From contig NZ_AP013294.1 of assembly GCF_000829195.1 (NCBI RefSeq), forward strand, positions 2,677,001-2,741,000: a stretch of DNA of 64,000 nucleotides, written 5' to 3'. The position numbers and the translations under genes were made by a program. The DNA is from Bacillus sp. OxB-1. GTDB taxonomy: Bacteria; Bacillota; Bacilli; Bacillales_A; Planococcaceae. Position 1 is the stretch's first letter; every line of letters starts with the position of its first letter. Below the pieces are notes generated by a model. The model did no database searches. It worked only from the letters and a program-made list of their open reading frames with translations, and was not told the DNA's origin. Positions 49,563 through 57,764 of this stretch are shown here, one piece after another.

Positions 49563-51560
49563 TTATAAACTCCCCAACGCCTGTTCCAAATGTTCCTTTA
49601 AAGGAAGCGCTAATGTTTTGGCATACGTTGCCGTAATATGGTTGTTGTCACGATACACGATGATATTCCCGATGATTGGATGGCAAGTTGTTTGATCACA
49701 GAAATAATCCGTGAGGTCTGCGAATACTACGTTCGATGGAATGCCCTCGGTCTTCTCCCACGGCACTTCCTTCGAGACCCCCTGATCCCTTGGAATTGCG
49801 CATCGCATCGGGTCGTTATTCTTTTCTAGACAGCTCGGGATATTCTTTTTCATCCGAGGATTATCCCGTACAGCGAATATCGTTGTGATCCCCTCTAGTT
49901 CTTTCCATTGATTAATATAACCAGCCGGTATCATCTCCCGCTTATTCAACGTGGACGTGGTGAAAACCAAATCTGGCGAATCCTCTTTTAAATGCTCAAT
50001 CAAATTCTCATTCCACTGTAAACAAGCCTCGGTTAAGTGACGCTCCGGGTCTTCGTTTGTAAATCGGCAGCCATCATGATTGTAGACGTCAATCCGGAAA
50101 TTCAGGTCTTCCGCCAACACTTCCAATGCCGGAAACCAATGTCCCGAATGCGATCCGCCGACCAACGCTACTGTATAGCCGGGATCCGTAACGACCCCAT
50201 ATGAACACTTCTGTACATCGACATCATTTTTTGCGAAGCAGTTTGGATTCTCATAAAAGGAAGGAAGATCTGACTGAATATCGATGGCTGCCGGAATGGG
50301 CGCGATCCCTTTGGGGGGTTCGCTATTCTCATAGACAGCCTTCGCTCCCGGGTAATCTTTTTCGTCATAACCGGTGACCAGCGCATCGGCCTTCACCTTT
50401 TCAATATACGTCGTAATGGCTAGTATGGAACTTCCTGCCACGACCAACAGCCCACATAAGACAGCTGCGAGTTTGCCGTTCATTTGTTTTTTATCCAACT
50501 TCAAAATTGGTGCTTCCAGTAATTTTGTAGAGAGCAGCGATAAAAGAACCGTCGCCAAGATGATGACAATCCCCTCAATGAACGGAACGGTTTCTACATC
50601 TGTCACTGCCTTATAGAAAATCAAAAGCGGCCAATGCCATAAATAAATCCCATACGTCAGACCACCTAAAAACGTCAGCGGCTTGACGCTTAACAATCGA
50701 TCCACACCGAATTTCGTACTATTTTCAGAAGCGATTAACACCAATAAGGCCCCGCTGATCGGGACAAGCGCCAAATAACCGGGGAACACCGTTGAGACCG
50801 GAAGCAAGAAGCCGGTTAAACAAATGATCGAGAGTCCGAGCCACCCCAGCACCGTGTTTAGCCATTTATTCAGAAATACATACGGTAAAACCAATGCCAG
50901 CATTCCGCCAACGCTAAATTCCCACATGCGCGCAAACGTATCAAAATACGCCCAAGGCTGATTCACTTTTGTTTGATACATAGAATAATAACCGATTGAA
51001 CAGATGAAGACGACGAACAATGCCGATAAAAACGTTTTGCGCACTGGCGTTTTCAAGACTTTCCGGGCTAGAATATACACCGCAGTGATTAAAATGGGCC
51101 AAAGAATATAAAATTGGCCTTGTACACCCAATGACCAAAAATGTTGAAATGGACTGACCGCATGATCCCGCGCTAAATAATCCACTGCATCAAACGCCAA
51201 ACGCCAGTTTTCAAAATAGAGCGTGGACGCGGCCATATGGGCAATGATCGGGTTCCATTCCGACTGAGGCAAAAACAGCAACGCCAGAATTCCAATCACG
51301 ATAATGACCAATAAGGCTTGCGGGAACAGCCTTTTTGCGAGTCCCCCTACATATTCCCCGAACCGCACTCTCCCCGCTCTCTCCATTCTCGATAAAAGAG
51401 ACATGGTGATCAAATAGCCGGAAAGAACAAAAAATACATCAATCCCTCCGGATACCCTCCCCAGCCAAATATGATAAATGACGATTAACACCGTCGTAAT
51501 CGTGCGCAGCCCTTCAATCTCCGGGCGGTATCTTTTTTGAGTCCGCTTTAAATCTTTCAT
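49563..51560 (-). CDS. OatA-like acyltransferase with SGNH domain
   Basis: A 665-residue membrane enzyme. About ten to eleven helices form the acyltransferase-3 domain, with GLRTITTVLIVIYHIW at the start (catalytic His) and FFVLSGYLIT. A C-terminal extracellular SGNH-type domain has block I LVGGSHSGHWFP (Ser) and block V DNNHIT (Asp, His). OatA proteins O-acetylate MurNAc in peptidoglycan and give lysozyme resistance. Its promoter is a near copy of that before the deacetylase-sigma operon, so it should be turned on by the ECF factor. B. subtilis sigV is likewise paired with oatA. Confidence 0.88.
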   Translation of the reverse strand: MKDLKRTQKRYRPEIEGLRTITTVLIVIYHIWLGRVSGGIDVFFVLSGYLITMSLLSRMERAGRVRFGEYVGGLAKRLFPQALLVIIVIGILALLFLPQSEWNPIIAHMAASTLYFENWRLAFDAVDYLARDHAVSPFQHFWSLGVQGQFYILWPILITAVYILARKVLKTPVRKTFLSALFVVFICSIGYYSMYQTKVNQPWAYFDTFARMWEFSVGGMLALVLPYVFLNKWLNTVLGWLGLSIICLTGFLLPVSTVFPGYLALVPISGALLVLIASENSTKFGVDRLLSVKPLTFLGGLTYGIYLWHWPLLIFYKAVTDVETVPFIEGIVIILATVLLSLLSTKLLEAPILKLDKKQMNGKLAAVLCGLLVVAGSSILAITTYIEKVKADALVTGYDEKDYPGAKAVYENSEPPKGIAPIPAAIDIQSDLPSFYENPNCFAKNDVDVQKCSYGVVTDPGYTVALVGGSHSGHWFPALEVLAEDLNFRIDVYNHDGCRFTNEDPERHLTEACLQWNENLIEHLKEDSPDLVFTTSTLNKREMIPAGYINQWKELEGITTIFAVRDNPRMKKNIPSCLEKNNDPMRCAIPRDQGVSKEVPWEKTEGIPSNVVFADLTDYFCDQTTCHPIIGNIIVYRDNNHITATYAKTLALPLKEHLEQALGSL

Positions 51561-51607
51561 TTTTTTATTACACTCCCAGCCATCATTCTTCTAATAAGCA
51601 ACGTACA

Positions 51608-51633
51608 GACGTAGATTTTCGGGAAAAGTTTCA
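51608..51633 (-). promoter_or_regulatory. ECF-type promoter of OatA-like gene
   Basis: TGAAAC (51633-51628), a 16-bp spacer and CGTC (51611-51608), nearly identical to the element at 48896-48921 including most of the spacer. Confidence 0.82.
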
Positions 51634-51747
51634 ATGATTTTATAAAATATTTGGAGGAATCGTATGCAGACAGCGGATCATTGACAAGCTATCAACCAAT
51701 AGATATAATTATTAAAATAATATGAATATTCCAGGAGGGATTTGGGA

Positions 51748-52599
51748 ATGAAAAATAGTTTGAAAGCAGTATTAGCAGTCGTTCTAGCAATTTCCGGTTT
51801 TTTGACCTACTCCTTGTTCACTTCCGCAGCTAGTGAAAAAGACAAAACAGATGCTTCCCTGTCCGAATCCCGGCTCGATCGGATTATTGACCAAGGGGTT
51901 ATCCGTGTGGGGACACCAGGAGACTATCAACCGTTCACCTACTTGAATCCCGAAACGAAACAATATGAAGGGTATGATATCGAGGCTGCCAAATCACTTG
52001 CCAAAGAACTGGGGGTCGAAGTGGAATTCGTTGAAACGACGTGGCCTACTTTAATGGAAGATTTGCTGGCGGATAAGTTTGACATCGCCATGGGTGGTAT
52101 CACTCGGAATATGGGAAGACAAATTCAGGCACAATTTTCACATGGGTACATTCCATTTGGAAAATCACCGCTGATCCGCGCAGAAGATAAAGAGAAGTTT
52201 ACGAGCTTGGAAGCCATCAATCAGCCCGACGTGACAATCGGCGTGAATCCAGGTGGGACAAACCAAAAATTTGTGAACGCGCACATGACCAATGCGAATG
52301 TCATCGTCGTCCAAAATAATTTGGACATCCCGGGTAAGGTGGCCAGCGGAGAAGTGGATGTCATGATTACCGATAGTATTGAAGCCATCCACTATGCACG
52401 AGAAAACGACGTGCTGTATGCAGCTTTGACCGAAGATCCATGGGAGCCGAGCCAATTTGGCTATCTCATGCAGCAAGGTGATCAAAAGTTCCTGAATACC
52501 GTCAATTTCTGGATGGAAGAAATGGAACTGAAAGGTGTTTTTGAAGAATTGCGGAAAGATTTCGGAATCAATCCGGACAGTGAAGAAACAGCGGAATAA
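51748..52599 (+). CDS. PheC-like solute-binding/dehydratase protein
   Basis: A 283-residue exported protein with a signal peptide or anchor (LKAVLAVVLAISGFLTYSLF) and a type 2 periplasmic-binding fold: IRVGTPGDYQPFTYLN, YEGYDIEAAKSLAKELG, ETTWPTLMEDLL, FDIAMGGITRN, VNPGGTNQKFV and VMITDSIEA. These segments resemble cyclohexadienyl dehydratase (PheC), a secreted binding-protein-like enzyme, more than typical amino acid transport proteins. No ABC partners are adjacent. Either arogenate/prephenate dehydration or ligand binding is possible. The ATG at 51748 follows AGGAGGG. Confidence 0.7.
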   Translation: MKNSLKAVLAVVLAISGFLTYSLFTSAASEKDKTDASLSESRLDRIIDQGVIRVGTPGDYQPFTYLNPETKQYEGYDIEAAKSLAKELGVEVEFVETTWPTLMEDLLADKFDIAMGGITRNMGRQIQAQFSHGYIPFGKSPLIRAEDKEKFTSLEAINQPDVTIGVNPGGTNQKFVNAHMTNANVIVVQNNLDIPGKVASGEVDVMITDSIEAIHYARENDVLYAALTEDPWEPSQFGYLMQQGDQKFLNTVNFWMEEMELKGVFEELRKDFGINPDSEETAE

Positions 52600-52618
52600 G
52601 CGTTCATCACAAATAAAA

Positions 52619-52663
52619 AGAAGAGTGGAAACCGTTCATGCAGGCGGCTTCCACTCTTCTTTA
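52619..52663 (+). terminator. Intrinsic terminator of PheC-like gene
   Basis: AGAAGAGTGGAA and TTCCACTCTTCT form a long stem with one internal mismatch, then TTTATTG. Confidence 0.85.
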
Positions 52664-52734
52664 TTGTATTGATTTCACTTCGGAATTTTGGTTTTTGGGT
52701 CGCGAAAACGCATTGATTAAAAAGAAGAACTATG

Positions 52735-52752
52735 GTATCTTTATAAAGATAC
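52735..52752. promoter_or_regulatory. Perfect 18-bp palindrome upstream of helD
   Basis: GTATCTTTA/TAAAGATAC with no spacer, about 100 bp before the helD start. It has the size and symmetry of a repressor site; the protein is unknown. Confidence 0.5.
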
Positions 52753-52849
52753 ACTTTAAAAATCGTTTTTATGTATATTATCCCTACTTTAATCTTACAC
52801 CATGAAATCATTTTTTGTCAAGTTTTATTTTCAAAAAGGAGTGTTGGAC

Positions 52850-55156
52850 ATGAACGTGGAACTTCGCGAGGAGCAAGAACGAGTGAACAGCGTCATGGAG
52901 ACGATTACGGAGCAGATCCAGAGATTGGAGGACGAAACTTCCAGACGTCGGAATGAAGTCGTGAAAATCCGCAAACATTTTTGGGATGAAGTAAAAGTGA
53001 ATCTGGATACGTTCGATGATTATTTGGAGACGATCATCGGCTTACGCCAAGAAGCTCAGGCGCTGTCCGTCAATCAAAGCACCCATCGACATGCCTCAAA
53101 GAGATTAGCCTCCCTGCGGCGGATGCAAGAGATGCCCTATTTCGGACGCATCGATTTCATGGAAGAAGAAACTCCTACCGCAGAACGGATTTACATCGGC
53201 ATCTCTACGCTCATGGATCCAAGCGGCGAAGACATCCTGATTTACGATTGGAGGGCCCCCATCTCGAGTATCTACTACGACTACCCGCCAGGTCCCGCCA
53301 AGTATACTACCCCAGGCGGTATCATTTACGGCACACTGGAGAGAAAATGGCAGTACCTCATCCGCGGCGGCGTGATCCAATCGATGTTCGACACGAGCCT
53401 GACAATCGGGGACGAGATTTTACAAGAAGTGCTCGGTAAAGGGACAGACACGCATATGCACAGTATCGTAGCCACCATTCAGCAGGAACAAAACCGGATC
53501 ATTCGGCACGACCAGGGGCGGATGCTCATTGTGCACGGCGCTGCCGGCAGCGGGAAGACATCGGCCGCCCTGCAGCGAGTGGCTTATTTACTCTATAAAA
53601 ATCGGGACGTGCTGACGGCCGATCAAATCATTCTTTTTTCACCGAATTCTTTATTTAATAGTTACGTTTCCAATGTGTTGCCCGAACTCGGCGAGGAAAA
53701 TATGCAGCAGGTCACATTCCAGGAATACTTGGATCATCGGCTGGCTCGGGAGTTTCAAGTCGAGAATCCGTACGACCAATTGGAATACGTTTTGACAGCG
53801 ACGGATGATCCCATCTACAGTACACGAATGGCAAGCATCCGATTCAAGGCGAGCGCCTATTTTTTCGAAGCGATCCAAGCATACCGGAAGTCGTTGGAAA
53901 AGGCTGGAATGGTATTCAGACGGATCACTTTCAGAGGCGAGACAATCGTAACCGCCAAACAAATCGCGGAACGGTTTTACAGCCGTGACACCGAACTCCG
54001 CTTTCATAGCCGACTTGAAAAACTGAAGGATTGGCTACTGAAGCAGATTGACGCTACGGAAACGCGCGAACGGGCCCATCCATGGGTACAGGAAGAAATC
54101 GAATTGCTGGGCGATGAGGAGTACGATAAAGCCTTCACCTATTTGGCGAAAAAGCGCGGCTTTCAAGGAGAGGCGGTCCATGATTATGAAATGGAGCCCG
54201 AAGCGTTAGCGCGCTACATCGTCCGCCAGAAGCTAAGGCCTGTGCGAAAACGGATCAAGGCGCTGCGGTTCATTAACATCAAGGGGATCTATAGGAATCT
54301 GTTTACAGATCCCAACCGGATCAGCCAATGGATGGACCTGGAAGCACCAGAAGAATGGCCTGCTATTTGCCAGTCAACCGTGAAAATGTTGGGCGACGGG
54401 AAATTATTTTACGAAGATGCCACCCCATTTTTATTACTAAACGAGCTGATTCAAGGCTTTCAGACGAACAGTTCCATTAAACATATACTTGTGGACGAGG
54501 CGCAAGACTATTCCCCGTTTCAATTCGAGTTTTTGAAGCGTCTCTTCCCTTCCGCCAAAATGACCGTGCTCGGTGATTTTAATCAAGCCATATTCGCCCA
54601 TGCCAGTGAAATGGTTGATTTCCAAATGCTGACCAACTTATATGGGCCGGATGAAACGGTGGCGATCAACTTGACCCGCAGCTACCGATCCACGAGGCCA
54701 ATCGTCGAATTCACCCGCGGTCTCGTACCGAACGGCGAACGGATTGAAGCGTTCGACCGCGATGGCGAAAAGCCCCTATTGACACAACTGGACAATCAAG
54801 CGGAATTGCATCGCTCCATCGTGTCCAAAGTGGCAGACTTGCGGGAACGGCCGTATCACACCATTGCCATCATCTGCAAATCTGCTGCGGAAAGCGCGGC
54901 TGCCTACGAATCCTTGAGCGATATCGAAGATTTGAAACTCGTGAAAAGCGGATCGGTTGAATACGAACAAGGCGTTGTCGTCATACCGGCATATTTGGCC
55001 AAAGGCATCGAATTCGACGCAGTCCTCATTTATGACGCGTCCGCGGAAAGTTACGGTGATGACAGCTTGCGCAGATTATTTTACACAGCCTGCACCCGGG
55101 CGATGCATCATTTGCACATATACAGCGTAGGCGAACCGAGCCCTTTGTTACGGTGA
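52850..55156 (+). CDS. helD: RNA polymerase recycling motor HelD (UvrD-like)
   Basis: A 768-residue SF1 protein. An N-terminal coiled coil (NSVMETITEQIQRLEDETS) of the kind HelD inserts into RNA polymerase is followed by P-loop VHGAAGSGKTSAAL, VDEAQDYSPFQ, LGDFNQAIFAH and LTRSYRST helicase motifs, then a C-terminal VVVIPAYLAKGIEFDAVLIYD. HelD removes stalled RNA polymerase from DNA and nucleic acids in Bacillales. The ATG at 52850 follows AAAAAGGAGTG; the frame extends 16 codons upstream without a site. Its stop codon lies inside the small palindromic repeat at 55152. Confidence 0.9.
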   Translation: MNVELREEQERVNSVMETITEQIQRLEDETSRRRNEVVKIRKHFWDEVKVNLDTFDDYLETIIGLRQEAQALSVNQSTHRHASKRLASLRRMQEMPYFGRIDFMEEETPTAERIYIGISTLMDPSGEDILIYDWRAPISSIYYDYPPGPAKYTTPGGIIYGTLERKWQYLIRGGVIQSMFDTSLTIGDEILQEVLGKGTDTHMHSIVATIQQEQNRIIRHDQGRMLIVHGAAGSGKTSAALQRVAYLLYKNRDVLTADQIILFSPNSLFNSYVSNVLPELGEENMQQVTFQEYLDHRLAREFQVENPYDQLEYVLTATDDPIYSTRMASIRFKASAYFFEAIQAYRKSLEKAGMVFRRITFRGETIVTAKQIAERFYSRDTELRFHSRLEKLKDWLLKQIDATETRERAHPWVQEEIELLGDEEYDKAFTYLAKKRGFQGEAVHDYEMEPEALARYIVRQKLRPVRKRIKALRFINIKGIYRNLFTDPNRISQWMDLEAPEEWPAICQSTVKMLGDGKLFYEDATPFLLLNELIQGFQTNSSIKHILVDEAQDYSPFQFEFLKRLFPSAKMTVLGDFNQAIFAHASEMVDFQMLTNLYGPDETVAINLTRSYRSTRPIVEFTRGLVPNGERIEAFDRDGEKPLLTQLDNQAELHRSIVSKVADLRERPYHTIAIICKSAAESAAAYESLSDIEDLKLVKSGSVEYEQGVVVIPAYLAKGIEFDAVLIYDASAESYGDDSLRRLFYTACTRAMHHLHIYSVGEPSPLLR

Positions 55157-55220
55157 CAGTCACCAAGACAATTCAGACACAATTCGGAATTGAGTCGAAT
55201 TTGCGCAGGTGACTGTCACC
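55152..55220. repeat. 69-bp palindromic repeat, copy 1
   Basis: It starts GGTGACAGTCACC and ends GGTGACTGTCACC, with AATTCNGAATT in the middle, and contains the stop codon of helD. Related copies lie at 59470 and 61466. Confidence 0.85.
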
Positions 55221-55298
55221 AGTTCCACTGTTATAATAAATAAAAACCATTCGAACGAGGTGTCGCTCTTGATATCATCCACATATACCGCCATCATA

Positions 55299-55361
55299 CC
55301 CAGCCTGTAACGGTCGAAAAGTCCTTTGGGGACCGTTGCAGGCTGGGCCTTACCCCAAGGA
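55299..55361 (+). promoter_or_regulatory. Candidate cis-regulatory RNA leader
   Basis: A strong two-part hairpin: CCCAGCCTG/CAGGCTGGG (55299-55307 with 55339-55347) and ACGGTC/GACCGT (55310-55315 with 55331-55336). The loop side TCCTTTGGGG (55322-55331) is complementary, with one bulge, to CCCCAAGGA (55353-55361), which contains the ribosome site of the next gene. A pseudoknot could thus close the ribosome site. No T-run follows. Confidence 0.6.
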
Positions 55362-55371
55362 GTGATGGCAA

Positions 55372-55629
55372 ATGAAGCCGCATCAAACCAATCGAAATCG
55401 TGCCTATTACCGGCATCACCGTGAACGAGTCATCCGTCGCAAGACGAAACTGGCGAAACAGATCGGGTGGTATTCCCGCTACTCTGGCTCTTTCGCAAAA
55501 GGGAAAATCCATTGTTCTTGCTGGATGTGTTCCCGGAAGACGAACAAGGATGGATTCCCCCATTCGCAGGCCAAGCAGCTGGCACGCTTGGACAGCCGGT
55601 TGGTCGACTATCTGGATAAGGAAAAATAA
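55372..55629 (+). CDS. Small basic CxCxxC protein, unknown function
   Basis: An 85-residue basic protein with a conserved-looking HCSCWMCSRKT motif that could bind zinc or RNA. The N-terminus is rich in His, Arg and Tyr (RNRAYYRHHRERVIRRK). The ATG follows AAGGAGTG. I have the impression that similar small proteins occur in other Firmicutes, but no function is known to me. The long structured leader with a hidden ribosome site suggests its translation is regulated. Basic charge and CxCxxC would suit an RNA or ribosome-associated protein. Confidence 0.72.
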   Translation: MKPHQTNRNRAYYRHHRERVIRRKTKLAKQIGWYSRYSGSFAKGKIHCSCWMCSRKTNKDGFPHSQAKQLARLDSRLVDYLDKEK

Positions 55630-55675
55630 TACAAAGAGGAAGCTGGCACGCAGACCGCTTCCTCTTTTTTCAATC

Positions 55676-56929
55676 TTACAATTCCTGACGCAATGCGTCG
55701 ATGACGTCAATTTTCGTCGCTTTCCGTGCGGGGCGCCACCCGGACAGGATGGCGACGGACAAGCTGATCACAGAAGCGATGACAACGAGCTGCCATGGAA
55801 TGATCGAGAACACGACACCAAGTTCTTCGAAGCTTTCTTCCCCACTTGCGGATGCCACGATGATCGGCAGCACCCAGTTGGCAATCATACTCACCCCGTA
55901 AGAAATCAAAACAGCAAGCACTGTCCCAACGAGCCCAATCCACGCACTTTCCATAAAGAACAGTCGTTGAATCAGTTTCGGATCCGCCCCGATCGCTTTC
56001 ATGACTCCGATTTCGCGAGTCCGCTCCGTCACCGCCATCGTCATCGTATTGAAAATCCCAATGGACGCAATCAAGATCGCAATCGTCCCGACGAAGACAA
56101 GACCCGCCTTCAACGCTGTGAAGAAAATATCGAGCTGATCGAGTTCATCGGAGATCGAATAGACCGAATAGCCTTCGTTCCGCAATTGCTCGCTCACCAC
56201 TTTGACGTTTTCTAAATCATCGGCATACACATTCGTATTCCGGTAAAATATTTCTGCGTCCTCCGCCCCGTACATTTCATATAAAAGCGGAACAATCGAG
56301 TTATCGGCAAACACTCGCTCATCCACGACCCACTCTTTCGTCGGCTCCTTCGCAATCCCGACAATCGTCAACGGGATGCCGTTTTCCAGCATCTCGCCCT
56401 CCGCGTTGCCAATGAAATACGTGAACCGCTTCCCGAGCAACTCCCCATCATATGATGCCGGCTCGGCCTCTTCCGCCGTCGATTCTTCGTACAGTTGACT
56501 CGCAAAATGATAGCCGATCACGACCTCACCTTGCTTTTCCGGAAGACGCCCTTCCGCCAAGGCGAACCCGGCTTTCTGTTCCTCCTCGAAAGAAGTGACC
56601 GTCATATTATGGTACCCTTTGTAGCCGTCCATCTGCGTCTCGTACGGCAAATCCAGTCTCCATCTCTGAATGACCGCTTTCACATGCTCCGATTTCTTCC
56701 ATTCCTCCATTTTTTGTTCATCGATGTCGCCTTCATACACTTCTATTTCCGTCACAAGACGATTGTCCAGCACCTCGCTCCGAATCGTCTCATGCAGCCC
56801 AAATCCGACCGATGCGAGGACAATCAAAAATGCCGTTCCCATCGTCGCTGCGAGTACTGTCATGAAGACGCGCATCCTGTTTTTCTTCAAATGTTGACGG
56901 ATGAAATCCACCTGGTCGTTAAACTGCAT
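55676..56929 (-). CDS. FtsX/MacB-type ABC permease
   Basis: A 417-residue permease with the four-helix MacB architecture: one N-terminal helix (RVFMTVLAATMGTAFLIVLASVGFGL), a large extracytoplasmic MacB-PCD domain (about 50-280) and three C-terminal helices (FVGTIAILIASIGIFNTM; IGLVGTVLAVLISYG; LVVIASVISLSVAILSGWRPARKA). The start is ATG at 56929 overlapping the ATPase gene by 11 bp; the frame beyond that is its shadow. With the ATPase it forms a mechanotransmission-type transporter, likely for antimicrobial peptide or envelope stress response. Confidence 0.9.
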   Translation of the reverse strand: MQFNDQVDFIRQHLKKNRMRVFMTVLAATMGTAFLIVLASVGFGLHETIRSEVLDNRLVTEIEVYEGDIDEQKMEEWKKSEHVKAVIQRWRLDLPYETQMDGYKGYHNMTVTSFEEEQKAGFALAEGRLPEKQGEVVIGYHFASQLYEESTAEEAEPASYDGELLGKRFTYFIGNAEGEMLENGIPLTIVGIAKEPTKEWVVDERVFADNSIVPLLYEMYGAEDAEIFYRNTNVYADDLENVKVVSEQLRNEGYSVYSISDELDQLDIFFTALKAGLVFVGTIAILIASIGIFNTMTMAVTERTREIGVMKAIGADPKLIQRLFFMESAWIGLVGTVLAVLISYGVSMIANWVLPIIVASASGEESFEELGVVFSIIPWQLVVIASVISLSVAILSGWRPARKATKIDVIDALRQEL

Positions 56930-57617
56930 GGGACACACCGCCTTCCACGAGTTCCCCATCATGCATCCGGTACGTCCGGTGCGCCGATTCGGCCACTTCC
57001 TCATCGTGGGTGATGATGACGAACGTAATACCGAGCGTACGATTGAGCGACTGGATGAGCAGCAAAATGTCCTGCTCCGTCTCCGAATCGAGGCTGCCCG
57101 TCGGTTCATCCGCCAAAATAATCGGCGGATCGGTGATGAGCGCACGGGCGATGCTGACACGCTGTTGCTGGCCGCCCGATAATTCATTCGGATAATGGTC
57201 CTGGACGCCGCGAAGGCCGACATGCTGCATAAGCCGTTCCACTTTCGCCTGTCTCTCCTTCCGGTTCATCCCCTTTAACTTCAGTGGCAGCTCAACATTT
57301 TCAAATGCCGTCAATCCGGGCATGAGCTGGAAGTTTTGAAAGATGAAACCGAAATGGTCCAGCCGGAATTGGGCACTTTCGGTTTCATTGAAGGAAGACG
57401 TCTTCGTACCGTCCACATGAATCTCCCCACTATCCGGCTTCAAAAAACCGGCTAGTATATGAAGCAGCGTCGATTTCCCCGAGCCGCTCCGGCCGACGAT
57501 CGAAACGATTTCCCCTTTTCTCACGTCGAATGACAAATTTTTCAACACCGGAATCCGCTGTTCCTTCCCTTTTTTTCCGATGACGAATGAATGGTTCAAT
57601 TGATGGATCTGTATCAA
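56919..57617 (-). CDS. ABC transporter ATP-binding protein (MacB/LolD type)
   Basis: A 232-residue ATPase with Walker A VGRSGSGKSTLL, signature LSGGQQQRVSIARAL, Walker B PIILADEPTGSLD and H-loop IITHDEE. TTG at 57617 (LIQIHQLNHSF) follows GGAGGG at 7 bp, and is preferred to the longer frame to 57647. It pairs with the FtsX-like permease downstream. No two-component genes lie beside it, unlike BceAB-type systems. Confidence 0.92.
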   Translation of the reverse strand: MIQIHQLNHSFVIGKKGKEQRIPVLKNLSFDVRKGEIVSIVGRSGSGKSTLLHILAGFLKPDSGEIHVDGTKTSSFNETESAQFRLDHFGFIFQNFQLMPGLTAFENVELPLKLKGMNRKERQAKVERLMQHVGLRGVQDHYPNELSGGQQQRVSIARALITDPPIILADEPTGSLDSETEQDILLLIQSLNRTLGITFVIITHDEEVAESAHRTYRMHDGELVEGGVSHAV

Positions 57618-57764
57618 TCTCGTTCCCTCCGCTTGTTGTAGTCTCAAATGTCATTGTACAAGCCGGTTCTTAAGGAACAGCGAGGGGAAATCTGAAGAAT
57701 TTCTGAAGATGCCAAAGCAAAAAGAGTGAACTCCGTCGCATAGACAGCTTCCACTCTTCTACGA

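Noticed and set aside
55400..56215. 271-codon plus-strand frame overlapping the small CxCxxC gene and the ABC permease
   Set aside because: Out of frame with the small gene's ribosome site and antisense to the permease; it has no domain.
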